From Larix kaempferi (lineage: Eukaryota > Streptophyta > Pinopsida > Pinales > Pinaceae): a DNA stretch of 64,000 nucleotides. A program made the position numbers and the translations under genes. The notes beneath the pieces were generated by a model that ran no database searches, had not been told where the DNA came from, and saw only the letters and a program-made list of their open reading frames with translations. The stretch is taken from contig BSBM01000150.1 in NCBI GenBank assembly GCA_027924585.1, positions 12,825,001 through 12,889,000 on the forward strand, written 5' to 3'. This document shows positions 21,730 to 31,841 of this stretch, piece after piece. The stretch's first letter is position 1; every line of letters starts with the position of its first letter.

Positions 21730-24306
21730 CTATGTGCGAGGAGGTTGACTGCCTTCATTACCCAAACTAGTTGGGTTAGATACTGATGCATGACCTGGTT
21801 GTGTTGAGCTGCAAACATTTGGTGCGGGCCAGGTTGATCCTTGTAGCCAAGGAGGAATTGAGTAACCATAGTTATGACTTGAGCCTAATTGCCCTGGGTT
21901 CACTGGAGTTTGGAAGGCATACACAGTATTTCCCCCTGCCTGGTGGTATTGGGGTATCTGTATGTTAATAAGGTCCTGGAATAATCTTCTGTTCTCTGAA
22001 AACTGATCCAATGGGTTGTCAACCACCTCTATCCTCTCCAGACCATTTGGATTCCTCTGATTTGCCTTTCTTTGCTCCCTTTCCTCCCTTGCCAATTGTT
22101 TCCGTCGCTCTCTTTCCTCCCTTTGTTTCACTCTTACAAGCCTTTCCTTCCTTCGATTTTCTGCTGCAACAATCTTTGCTTCCTTCTTCTCCTTTGCCAG
22201 GGCCTTCTTCTTCTCTTTTAAATCCTGCATCTCCTTTTTCTTGTGCTCAGCCTCAATCAGTAGGGTGATGTAGTCCTCTGATGTTAGTAGTTGCGAGCTC
22301 CTGCTTAATCTAAGATGCTCAGCAGTGGGATTAGATAGATGAGTTGCAACTTTCTCCACTGGCAACTTAAGGAACTGGCCAAGTAGTGGCTCATTTGGTG
22401 GGAGTGCCTCATCATCATTTTCTTGGTCCACTGTATCTTCATTTTGTTCAATCTCATCTCCACCACCCCCAAGTGGCACATAATAATGTACAGCTTCATT
22501 GTTAAGGACTGCTGGCATGGAAGGCAGGTTAAGGCTTTCATCGTTGGTGGGGGTGACAATGTGTCTGTTCATATTTGTCATCGCCTCTGCCAACCACTCG
22601 GGTTGTTCTGGCTGGCTTGGAAATGTCAACTCCTCGCTGTTGTTTACCATTGCTTGGTCACCTCCATTCACACTCAAATCGGCAACGTTGTTATGAACAA
22701 TCCCTTGGCCATCTAATTCTGTTTCTGTCCTTCCAACAGCTTCTATATTCTCCCCAACAGGTTCGGTGCCATACTGACTTTCACTTACGTGTTCATTGTC
22801 GTCATCCAGTGGTTGGCAATGACCTTGAGAGAGTGATATGATGTTATCTGCAGCATCTGCATCCTCTCTCCCCTGAACATCAAAAGCCTGACTACATCCC
22901 GTGTCATGTTGAAGAGCATCAGAATTGAAAGGCCATATTCCTGTCCGCCTAAAACCAGCCTTGATATTTGATGCTGTGAGTGCCCTAGCAAAAGCTTTGC
23001 TTGCAAGTTCTGCTAATTCGAACCTCTTCACCTCTACCCCCGGATTCTTTGCCATCCAGGACGCTCTCTCAGACCTGAAGTAACACTTGAAAGGCCCAAA
23101 CACACTCACATCTAGAGGTTGCAGCCTGTGGGTGGTATGTGCAGGCAGTGTCAACAGATCAATGCCTAGCCTATTTGCCTCCTCAATGGTTTGTATAGCA
23201 ACGTGGCTACCATGGCCATCAAAAATCAAAAGGTGTCTGTTTTCAGGTGAAACACCGCCAGGGACAGAGGAAGCAAAGTGGCAAAGCCAACTCAAGAACA
23301 GTTCTTTTGTCATCCAAGCATGGGGGTGTGCAGCCATGCATGCGCCAGGTTCACAGTTTTTAATGTAATTTTTGAGTTGATTCTTTCCCTTGAACAGATA
23401 AAAACCTGGAATTGATGCTCCAACTGCGTTGACACAACAAAGAATAGTTATCCACTCCCTACTTTTTGGCAGAATTTTGGGCACATTCCTGTTCCCTCTC
23501 TTGGCAATTACCCGCATGCCACAATTCCTCCCTGCCTGTAATCCAGTCTCGTCACAGTTCCATATATGGTCTCCTCTGTATGAGTGTTTCTCATATGCAT
23601 CAGAGAGTGTCTGATAGAACTTGGTCACAACTGTAGGGCGCAGATTGAAAGCCCTATCCCTGTCAAGCCCCTCTGCTGTGCGTAACACAAGTTCTGGATG
23701 CCTTTGTTTAAATCCTCTCCACCATGATTTTCCTGGAAATCCATCTTTGAAGGGGTTTGGCCTCCCTTGACAGATTTGTGCAACAGTGGATTTGAGCTGA
23801 ACCAACTCCAGACCATGGCCTAGTTGAGCCATCTCTTCACACCAAACCACAACTTCTTCTTCCTCTTCTGCACTCAACACTGTAAGAGGTCCTTTTCGCT
23901 TGGTATGGGTCAGGCCATTTATCTAGTAATGGATTGATGTTGGTGGAATCCCATGTTTTTTAGCAGCTGCTCTGATAGAAAAACCATTGAACTCTATATC
24001 ATCTATGGTAGCCTTCATGTCTTCTTGTGTCCATCCTCTGATGGCACTAATCTTCTTACTGGCAGTTGCACCTTGAACTGTGGTTGATTGTGGAATAACA
24101 CCTCCAGGATCTGCATCATTTGCCTCTTCAACTGTGGTTGATGATGGAATAACACCACTACGCACTGCATCATTTGCCTCTTCATCATCTCTGTTATTAT
24201 CAGTATCATGTGCTATGTCCTCATCGGACGAGGTGCATCGTAGCTGGGCACCCCTGCTGAGTCTCCTACTTGACCTCCTTGCACGAGTAGTGCTGACTCT
24301 TGCCAT
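21730..24306 (-). pseudogene. pogo/CENP-B-like DDE transposase, one amber stop
   Basis: This would be a nuclear DNA-binding transposase. Two minus-strand frames (the upstream one ending at 23923, and 21730-23880) are in phase and separated only by TAG at 23923-23925, so the full gene is about 860 codons. The first part has a basic start (MARVSTTRARRSSRR), an acidic stretch and a psq-type helix-turn-helix (RGWTQEDMKATIDDIEFNGF, IRAAAKKHGIPPTSIHY). The second part has a CENP-B-type HTH (about residues 8-67, with PFKDGFPGKSWWRGFKQRHP). The DDE_1 core follows with NCDETG (Asp110), LLIFDGHGSH (Asp221) and LQPLDVSVFGPFK (Asp257), a complete DD35D triad. A charged Lys/Glu coiled region and a Pro/Gln-rich tail end the protein. 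ATG at 24306 is preferred over 24330 because the latter lies in the terminal repeat. Confidence 0.9.
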
Positions 24307-24314
24307 GACTGCAT

Positions 24315-24375
24315 TAAAACCAAAAACCATAACAGTGCTCCATTAAAAACCAAAAACCATAACATTGCTCCCACC
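24315..24375 (-). repeat. Right terminal repeat of the pogo-like transposon
   Basis: Two inverted copies of the 30-bp array unit (accataacagtgctccatta, then accataacattgctccc) directly upstream of the transposase start. It is probably the transposase binding site and part of the promoter region. CC then TA at 24374-24377 mirrors TA then GG at 18307-18310. Confidence 0.78.
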
Positions 24376-24377
24376 TA

Positions 24378-25794
24378 CGGAGATAGAACTAGCTGTGTTA
24401 ATTCACAGGGATCTGGAATATTATAATAGCTGTGTTGAAAGAAAGTGTTAAAATGACCCTAGGATCTGGAGTATTCAAAAGGAACTAGTTGTGTAAATTC
24501 ACAGGGATCTGGAATATTATAATAGCTGAGTTGAAACAAAGTGTTAAAACGACCCTAGTGATTTACATGTTCAATGCAGGTTCTTGCATAAAACTAGATA
24601 TAGTCTGGCTACTTGAAAACATTATTATTGAAAGACAAGTTTATCTTGAATGCAATACCTGAACTCTGAATGCTGTCTTGAATTAACTCTGCAACTGTGT
24701 TTTGCTTGAATGCAATGCCTGGACTCTGAAATTTGATGCTTGGAAATAGAGGTGAGTTTAACAAGGTCTGGGAATTTCGAATAGCAGAAAAATGAAGTTT
24801 GTTTGAAGGTTGTAGTGTCTTTATAGCATTTTGGTGTATGATTTGATTGGCAAGTTTGAGAAGGCATGGATTGCAACTGGCTGGAGTTGGATGAGTGGCT
24901 CAAGATTGACTTGGCCTCGATCCAATGGCCATCAATGGGGCTTTGTCGATCCATGTGCTCTTCGTAATGCCTATGGACATATGCTTCTGTTTGGTTTTCT
25001 GGTTGATTTGATGATTTTAATGGAGTTGGCTGCATTAATTGCATTGATTGGGCTTCTTTGTTGAACAGCAATGCACCTGGAGCTGACACAAATTCTCCAT
25101 TTATTATGCAGGTGACATTTGATAGATGTGTAGGTGGGATGCCTTGGTGGTTAAGTGATTCTCGATGCTGGTCTGGGTGTACTCTGAAGCTTGTTCGATG
25201 GGCTCCATGTGATGGGCAATCCGTCCTTGTAGATTGGGCTGGCTGGGGAGTGATGAGGTCCAATTAGATGTTTGTGTCAGTGCATGTTGGGATTTGGAAG
25301 GGACATGATGGATTTGATTTTGGTTTTGTCAGGACTGCTCAGCTGTCAACCTTTTGTCCTATAGTTGACAGCTGTGGGCCTACTGTACAGAATGACACTT
25401 AATGAACTCAAATAGGAAACTTTTTACTTATTTATATAATTATATGTGTTTGACAGTTGGCATTTTCTTGATCACGTTTTGGGTTGTAACAGTCACCGGT
25501 TCTATCACCACTACCGGTTCCCGTTCAACTATAGAACTCTCTCCCCTAGTACACTTGGTTTCTGAAAATTCCAAAATTTCACCCTTGAAAATTGAGTTGC
25601 GAAATTATGATCTGCAATTTCTGGCTTTTTCTATTTTTCTGGTTTTCTGCAGTTTCTGGTCCAAAGTCAAACTAGGGTTTGAATTTCCAGGAGTTTCACC
25701 CACTCAAAAATTTCGATCTTGGAGAGGCGCACCTTCCTATGCCAATTGCACTCCAAAATTCCAAATTTGTGAGAATCCCTAATTTTTCATTTCC

Positions 25795-25840
<46 letters not shown>

Positions 25841-25869
25841 ACCTTGTGAAAGTCACTCTTTTTGGGCAA
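24378..25869 (-). other. Copia C2 leader or unknown insert
   Basis: Between the C2 PBS and the DNA transposon. Contains a direct duplication with 96-bp period (attcacagggatctggaata at 24401 and 24497). A second repeated phrase, tgaatgcaatacctgaactctg or close variant, occurs at 24648 and 24709. A 212-codon minus frame (24625-25263) has no recognisable domain and unusual Ser/Gln/His composition, so I do not call it a gene. Confidence 0.45.
25795..25836. repeat. (GA)n microsatellite
   Basis: About 18 uninterrupted GA units after a short imperfect start, located about 35 bp from the C2 PBS in its leader. Confidence 0.97.
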
Positions 25870-25881
25870 GCTCTGATACCA
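25870..25881 (-). promoter_or_regulatory. Copia C2 primer binding site
   Basis: The plus strand reads gctctgatacca, so the minus strand reads TGGTATCAGAGC, the initiator tRNA-Met site of copia elements. It directly follows an LTR ending CTTAACA on the minus strand. Confidence 0.92.
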
Positions 25882-26650
25882 TGTTAAGATTATATGCTAC
25901 CATAAACTAGTTTGAAAATTCATTAGCATTCAATACATTATTCACAATAGCAACATAATAAGGATCTCTGAAAGATACACAATCACAAAGCACAAAACAA
26001 TTTATCCTCGGAAACCCTCAAGGAGAAGAAAACCCCACAAGAACTTCCTCAATATAGATGATCAAGTACAATGCCCCAAAAATATGTCTCACAAATAAGA
26101 AAGACAAAATGACCAAACTCTGGACTCAAGCCACTCCTCCTTCTCCTTCACAGATCTCTCTCTTTCTCCTATAATGCGAATTGCACAAGTGAGTGAAATG
26201 TACAAATGAGAGGAACTCACTCTCTATTTATACTTTAATTTTCACTTAACTTTTATTCCAACTAGGTCGGCCCCAATAACCTAATTGGGTTGACCTCTCT
26301 AGGAAGACTCAATATAATATTTATATTATATTCTTTTGGGTGATAACGACCCAACTTACAATGGAGGGTTAATCTCAATACATTTACATGACCAAATGTA
26401 ATAATGACATCAAGGATAATTTTAGGGGAGAAATTTAGGCCATGGGCTATTTTTCCATGTTTTTTTCCAAAAAAGATTCGCCAATTTGCATTTTTTGAAG
26501 CCCCATTTCGCCTAATTTTTACGCGGTAAACTTTTTTCACTCTAAAAATTGCCAAATTATTATATAAACTATATAAAATCCTTAGAAATTGAAATAATTT
26601 TAGAAAAATATCACCAAATATTTTATAGTTGACATTTTAAGATTTGGTAA
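25882..26650 (-). repeat. Copia C2 5' LTR (outer end approximate)
   Basis: The inner end is fixed by the PBS. The LTR contains a TATA box (tataaata on the minus strand, 26225-26232) and gtttccgagg and tttcttctccttgagg phrases typical of transcribed copia LTR sequence. The outer end lies somewhere between 26.4 and 26.66 kb, where G1 ORF1 resumes. No partner 3' LTR exists in the window because C2 is truncated at about 16690. Confidence 0.72.
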
Positions 26651-26663
26651 GGTTCGCCAAGGT

Positions 26664-28675
26664 TTATACACTTTTAAATAAGTATGGGTCCTTAAAATTA
26701 TCCCTAGTTCCTTGCCTTAAATCCAGTGCAGATAGCATCCTGGACTGTTTCCCCGTTTCAAGGTCCTTCCTTGGGAACAAAGTCTTTTGAAGATCAATAT
26801 TCTCATCTTTGATTTGTGAATATAACCCAAACAAACCTGCTTTAATCAGCGAGGTGGTGAACAAAGCTCCTTCTAAGTACTGTGTCTCTTGCTTATGAGG
26901 CCACGCTACTGATGGGAAATTTTCCAGGATGACAGGTGCCAAAGATGTGGGCGTTGGATTTACTTTTTATGTTGCATTGGAAGTATTTTCGGCCTTTGAT
27001 ATTTTCACTTTCGATCCAACGCTTCCTGATCTCTCTTTTTCAACTTTGGAGGTTGGCTCCAGTGTGCTCCTTTTTCCCAGTGTGTCCACTTTATGGGGCA
27101 TTGGGATGACCGGTGCCCCAGTGGTTTGGCTAGGCTCCAATGCGGCTTTTCTCTGCTCCCAGCTTTCTAAGTTGGATATCTCATCCAACAGAGGATGTGG
27201 CTCGTGTAGGTAGGCTGTTGCCTTGGCAACTTGTCTTTTCTGGTAGATGATCCCTCTAGGATCGTATCTGCACACTAAGCTTAACGAAAATTTAAAAGCC
27301 GCCAACATTTTTTCCACTACCTTCTGAGCAGCTCTTCTCCTAAATTTGAATGGTCCAGCCTCATTTGGGATAGGGAGATCCTAAAGGCCATTCCTATTTT
27401 ATTTGTTGATCTCTTTCAATGGAATTTTCCATGTTGCACTAAGTTACCTACGGAGGTATGCATACGGTCCAGAAATACTTTATGGTGAACACGCATCCGA
27501 GCAAGTAGGGTCGATAGTTCAACACAACATTGAGCAGTGAATAAATCTCTGCTCACCCTGAATCGTAGTAAACAAGTGCTCTCCGAACCGAGCTGGATAG
27601 TCTCCTTTCATGAAATGTACATCATCGCAATTGAATATCTGGCAGATGTAATCCAGGGAGAAAATCATGGGAGTCAAGAACAGTGGGAGCTCATAAGGAT
27701 ATAAATCTGATCCATACACACGGATTTTAGTGTGAGTCTCAAAATAGAACCAATATTTGACAGATTCACTTTGGTTCAACGAGAGAAATTCTCTGCACTC
27801 TAGGAAAACTCTTGGGGGAGGGAAATAAAATAACAATGAATATACCTTAGCCATGATAGTTTCTATAAACATAGAAAAACCTTCTTGTGGAGGGACTAGA
27901 ACGACTTACTTTTCAATAAATTCTTGTTGTGATAGATAATCATATATAAGAGGAGAGAACTGTATCTGAACATCTTCCTACACGTGAAACTTTTAAGCTG
28001 CAGGTGCATGGAATGGGTGAGGAAAGATGACAGATCTAGCCTTACAGGAGTCTCTTGCTGAGATAAATTTATGAGGAAAATAAAACCTAAAGCTACATCA
28101 TCAATTACCAGGTCATGGTCGTATCTGAGGACTTGGAATATCATAGAAAACACTGGTCTAGCTGACTCTACGAATGCTTCAAGGCTGAACATCGATTGGG
28201 TACTGGGAAGACTGGATTCTGGTGATATTTTCATGCAGAGGAAAGTATCTCTTCTTTCTGATGAAAATTCTCTGATCTTGTTTTCCAAGACTTCCTCGTC
28301 GAACTGTATCCTAGTGGCGTCTTCCTCAGTGTCAGTTAATTTCATAATGAGTTCCTTGGTGATTGGGAAAACGATTGTTCCCAATCTGGAGAGGAGATCT
28401 CTTCTCTCCAGGGCATGCCTCTCAGTGCACCACTGTACCAGCTCTAGGAAAGGCCTGGCTCGTGGTAAAACCATCTTGTCCAATCCTGAATTCCATAAGT
28501 TGAAAAGGTCATTCCCACTCTTTTCTCGTTCCTCGGCTTCTCTGGATAATTGATGAAGGTTTGGGAAGGAGGACAAACGGTCGTGAACGTAGAAAAACTC
28601 ATCTCTGAGGTGATCATCCTGACTGAGAACTGTTGATGCTGAGAGAGATGCTAAGGGGGGAGAAACAAAATCCAT
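26664..28675 (-). pseudogene. G1 ORF1, 5' part: globular N-terminal domain inside the LTR
   Basis: The ATG at 28675 is chosen because its context (gccATGg) is strong and it follows the TATA box by about 135 bp. The frame is open for 260 codons to 27896 (MDFVSPPLASLSASTVLSQ, ERRDLLSRLGTIVFPITKEL, IDDVALGFIFLINLSQ). It continues in shifted frames at 27519-27872 (YWFYFETHTKIRVYGSDLYP), 26967-27317 (Ser/Lys-rich) and 26664-26942. No gag, pol, env or known enzyme motif is visible. Hydrophobic and aromatic content suggests a folded domain. A loose similarity to plant mobile-domain (PMD-like) segments is possible but weak. The ORF is interrupted by copia C2 and resumes at 16680. Confidence 0.68.
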
Positions 28676-28807
28676 GGCGATGCTGGTATGGTAGAGATAA
28701 TGGTGGTAAATGCCAGGCTCTAGGATACGAATAGGTTGGCGAGGAAACAACTAGTGAAGGAACTCAGGGTGATGGAGAGAAGATGCCTGGTAAATCCTTC
28801 AAAGGCA

Positions 28808-28815
28808 TACTTATA
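28808..28815 (-). promoter_or_regulatory. TATA box of the G1 5' LTR
   Basis: TATAAGTA on the minus strand, about 135 bp before the ORF1 ATG and about 840 bp into the LTR. It would make ORF1 the first frame of the element transcript. Confidence 0.55.
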
Positions 28816-28831
28816 GGGAGAAATTTGAATT

Positions 28832-29654
28832 TGGAGGGATTTAATGCGAGGTGGACGTGGCACTCGAGGATTGGTTCTTTGTATGAGATGTGGTTGGTTC
28901 TTAAATGAAGGGGAACGTTTGTCTCCTAAACGAAGGCGATAATGACTGTTATGGGAGGCTTAAAGAAAATGCTAAGGGGGATAAGCTGAGGGAAAAAGAC
29001 AGAGGACCAAAAACCAAAAGTGGTTTCAGGGATCAGGATAAACGGTTAAGGAAGACCTCCTTTAGGGCCCCAAATGAACGTGAGGCTTCCACGTGGAGAT
29101 GGTGGTTTTCATTAAGGGTTTCATCTAGTGCGTTAAAACCCCATCTCTTCAAGTATCCTGAAGATAGGGAATACGTCGATCTCTCTCTTCATAACTCGAG
29201 GCTTATGCAAGGATAGCGCAAATTTTGGGCTAGTCCCCCCTATATGAATTATGATTGGCTTGGCGGAACACGAGTTCGAAACCACGGTGACAACTTCTTA
29301 ATGGTTTTAGGGCCCAAGAAAAGCAGTCCAGGGAGACCGCTTATGGGGGCCTAAATGATTATGGATATGACACGTAGACTTGGTGGTTTTCATTCAGGGG
29401 CACCCCGATCTCAATAAACATTGCGCACTTTGAGCCCCCTAAACTAAATATCAACCATTGATTTGAAAACGGGTCGTCATATCGATCAAAGATTTATTTC
29501 AACTCATTGATTTACCGATTCTTTGAAATCCGATTACCTTTCTTTCCATCCTCCCACGCCGTAGCCGTTTTGATCTCTAGTAAGAGATCTAGCTTTGGCT
29601 CATGATCCGTGGTGCTGTCTTCAGCTGATCGGGTCGCGAATATTAGTACTAACA
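28832..29654 (-). repeat. G1 LTR outer part, confirmed by the copy at 1-821
   Basis: Direct repeat partner of 1-821. It ends at 29654 with tattagtactaaca on the plus strand, so the LTR starts with TGTTAGTACTAATA on the minus strand. Sequence beyond 29654 is unrelated to sequence beyond 821, which fixes the boundary. Confidence 0.9.
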
Positions 29655-29690
29655 ATAGTTTTATTTCCAACACAACTACATTGTCATCAC

Positions 29691-29946
29691 AGCTAATGCG
29701 TGTTAGCTTTCATATGAAAGCTAATGCGTGTTATCTTTCATATGAAAGCTAATGTGTGTTATCTTTCATATGGTATTTTTCCTTCTAGCACCATGAAGGA
29801 AATTTAACTCATGTTAGCTTTCCTTCTAACAACAATATTGCGGAGTGAATGAAAGCTAACGTGTGTTAGCTTTCATGTGGTAGTTTTCTTTCTAGTACAA
29901 CTACATTGTCATCAAATCTAACGCGTGTTAGCTTGAATCATATGGT
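29691..29946. repeat. 28-bp palindromic repeats (gctaatgcgtgttagctttc)
   Basis: Three head-to-tail units with exact 28-bp spacing (29691, 29719, 29747), plus diverged single copies at about 29851 and 29918. Each unit has the inverted arms aaagctaa and ttagcttt, so single strands can form hairpins. Sits just outside the G1 LTR. Confidence 0.85.
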
Positions 29947-30344
29947 AGTTTTCGTTATAGTACCATAAAGGAAATATAGCAAATGCTCACTTTCCTTCTA
30001 ATAAAAACATTAAACGATGAATGAAAGCTAACCAACCTAAGTTACAATAGAAGTTTATGAATGTGCCCTTATCATTAATATAAGTATCAAGGATTGTGAC
30101 TTTTTTTTGGTTAGGGATCAACCAAACCAAAACCAACAAAAAAACCTATATTAAAATATAATAGATAGAAGGGATGTGGACAATGGGAAACTACACCTTA
30201 TATGTAAAGACGCATTGTCATTCATGGCATGCTCAAAGATAGTAAGGAATCATATAAGTGTAGTGTCTGTTTGGATCAACAATGCACCAAGTCACCTAAG
30301 TACTATCATGCATCTATATATTTGAAGAATTGTACTAATATTTG
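29947..30344. other. Intergenic, no gene seen
   Basis: AT-rich sequence with a final diverged copy of the palindromic motif near 30024. Nothing else recognised. Confidence 0.5.
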
Positions 30345-31841
30345 TGTCACGACCCTATGAGCGTCACACCCATTTTTTTGTTTTTGAGCCCTCCCGAGGT
30401 GTGTAGCACTACCGTGTCTCAACACAAGGGTATTCCCAACTTCCATTTATTGCACATAGACTACGCCTCTTTCCTCAAGGTCTTCCCATAACTACGCCTT
30501 GAGTTACAAAACGATTGAATCTCTACTTGCCTACTCACTAGTTCATTCAATAGTTCTATGTGCACTTATTTATGTTTCACACTTAGCCAATATTTCAATT
30601 ATACAATGTTACGTTTCCACGAGTCATAAGCATCACCATAACTAAACACATGCACAAGTATGAACCAAGAACAAAAGCAGACATATGAGAATGTGACAAC
30701 CAAGTCAGGCACCCAAATTTGGAATGAAGAGGTTACAAGTATGAAGTATACAAAGGTGTGGTGCCCATCTGGAAAAAGCACAATTTTACAAATACACAAC
30801 AATCGAAGGCCCAACTTCCTGATCTCGTCTCTCCAAGACTTTATCAAACGATCAACCTTTTCACTCTTCATCCATCTGCAACTAGCCAATCAAGTGCCCA
30901 AGTTCCTCTACTCACTTCTTCCCTTGACTGTGCCAACTTTTTCTTGTAAATGTCTCTTTGGACACTTTGCAAGTGCACACAACCAGAAATACGTTAGATG
31001 CACACTCGGATGCACACCTCAACGTATGCGTCCCACGTAACTATGCATTCCCATTTCCGTTTTCCTAGCACGCACTTCACAAGTGCTCCCAACCCACATA
31101 ATACACATTTGATTCTCAGCACGTTCCCTTCTCCAAGTTCGTGAAATAGAAACTAACTTTCAGCTACAATTATGTCTTCTTGTACACAGTTCACAAGTTT
31201 GCACACAGAAAACCTACGTTTTTGTCACATAGTGCACCCACCTCAAGTGTGCCTCACTGAAATGGAGCTTGCCTTCTATTTTTCCCAATGCTCCACGTCT
31301 CTCCCTTGGCTTGAATCATAAACCCTAAACGCGCTAACATATCCAAGTCCATAAATGCTTTGTCTTCATTTTCTGTCCCAAGACCACCATGCATGTACTT
31401 CAACCTGCGAACTAAACCCCACACCAAATCATAGATCCAAACTGTGCATGATGTGCTTGAGTTCTATGTCTTGAACTTATTCCCACACCCTTTCTTTTAT
31501 AGTGAACGGGCTCATTTTCTTGAGTCAACCCATAAACGCTTTAAGCCGGCATGTCCAACAACAAGCCCAACTGGAGGCCCCTTTGGGGGTCCACTTCACG
31601 GATGTGCACACCTTCTGTCTGCTCGAACCCTTCATTCCTATGACAAGTTGAGGCTTCTTGGTTCCAGACCAACCCAAGTCATCGTGTGCCCAACTATAAC
31701 ACACTTGAGGACCTTCCCAAGGCACCTCATCATGCTGAATGATGCACTTTGTTGCAACAATTTGTCTCATCATGCAGCAAGTCTCGAAACACTTGCACAT
31801 TCTCTGTGACACCTAAAGTGTCACCGAGTGAGGGCCTAACA
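30345..31841 (-). repeat. Candidate 1.5-kb LTR on the minus strand
   Basis: On the minus strand it begins TGTTAGGCCCTCACTCGG at 31841 and ends GGGTCGTGACA at 30345, with TGT/ACA ends. A purine tract (cggggagga) directly abuts the start, as expected for a 3' LTR. No partner LTR is in the window and I see no convincing target duplication, so boundaries are inferred. Frames at 30660-31040 and 31444-31809 inside it have no domain. Confidence 0.5.

Larger units (their letters stand above)
18309..24375 (-). mobile_element. pogo/Tigger-like (Tc1/mariner superfamily) DNA transposon
   Basis: About 6.07 kb. The body encodes a CENP-B/pogo-type transposase on the minus strand (21730-24306). The left end begins GG after a TA (18307-18308) and leads into repeats of ggtttttaatggagcactg. 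The right end is the inverted form: accataacagtgctccatta, then CC followed by TA (24376-24377). TA on both sides fits the TA target duplication of this superfamily. The exact outer few bases of the inverted repeats are poorly matched, so boundaries are tentative to within about 20 bp. It lies inside copia C2, itself inside G1. Confidence 0.72.
14368..29654 (-). mobile_element. G1 5' LTR, about 5.3 kb net, containing ORF1 and a nested copia
   Basis: The outer boundary is fixed at 29654 by the start of the repeat shared with 1-821. The inner boundary is placed at 14368 because the minus strand there ends ACTAACA, a 7-bp inverted match to the TGTTAGT start, and a PBS follows seven bases later. 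Removing the nested copia C2 (about 16.69-26.65 kb) leaves about 5.3 kb. Between the TATA box at 28808-28815 and the PBS lies a long coding region (ORF1) unrelated to gag and pol. Only the first 820 bp can be confirmed by the second LTR, since the rest of that copy is outside the window. Confidence 0.72.

Noticed and set aside
24625-25263. 212-codon minus frame as a protein gene
   Set aside because: No domain, odd composition, internal repeats and no promoter; kept only as unknown leader sequence.
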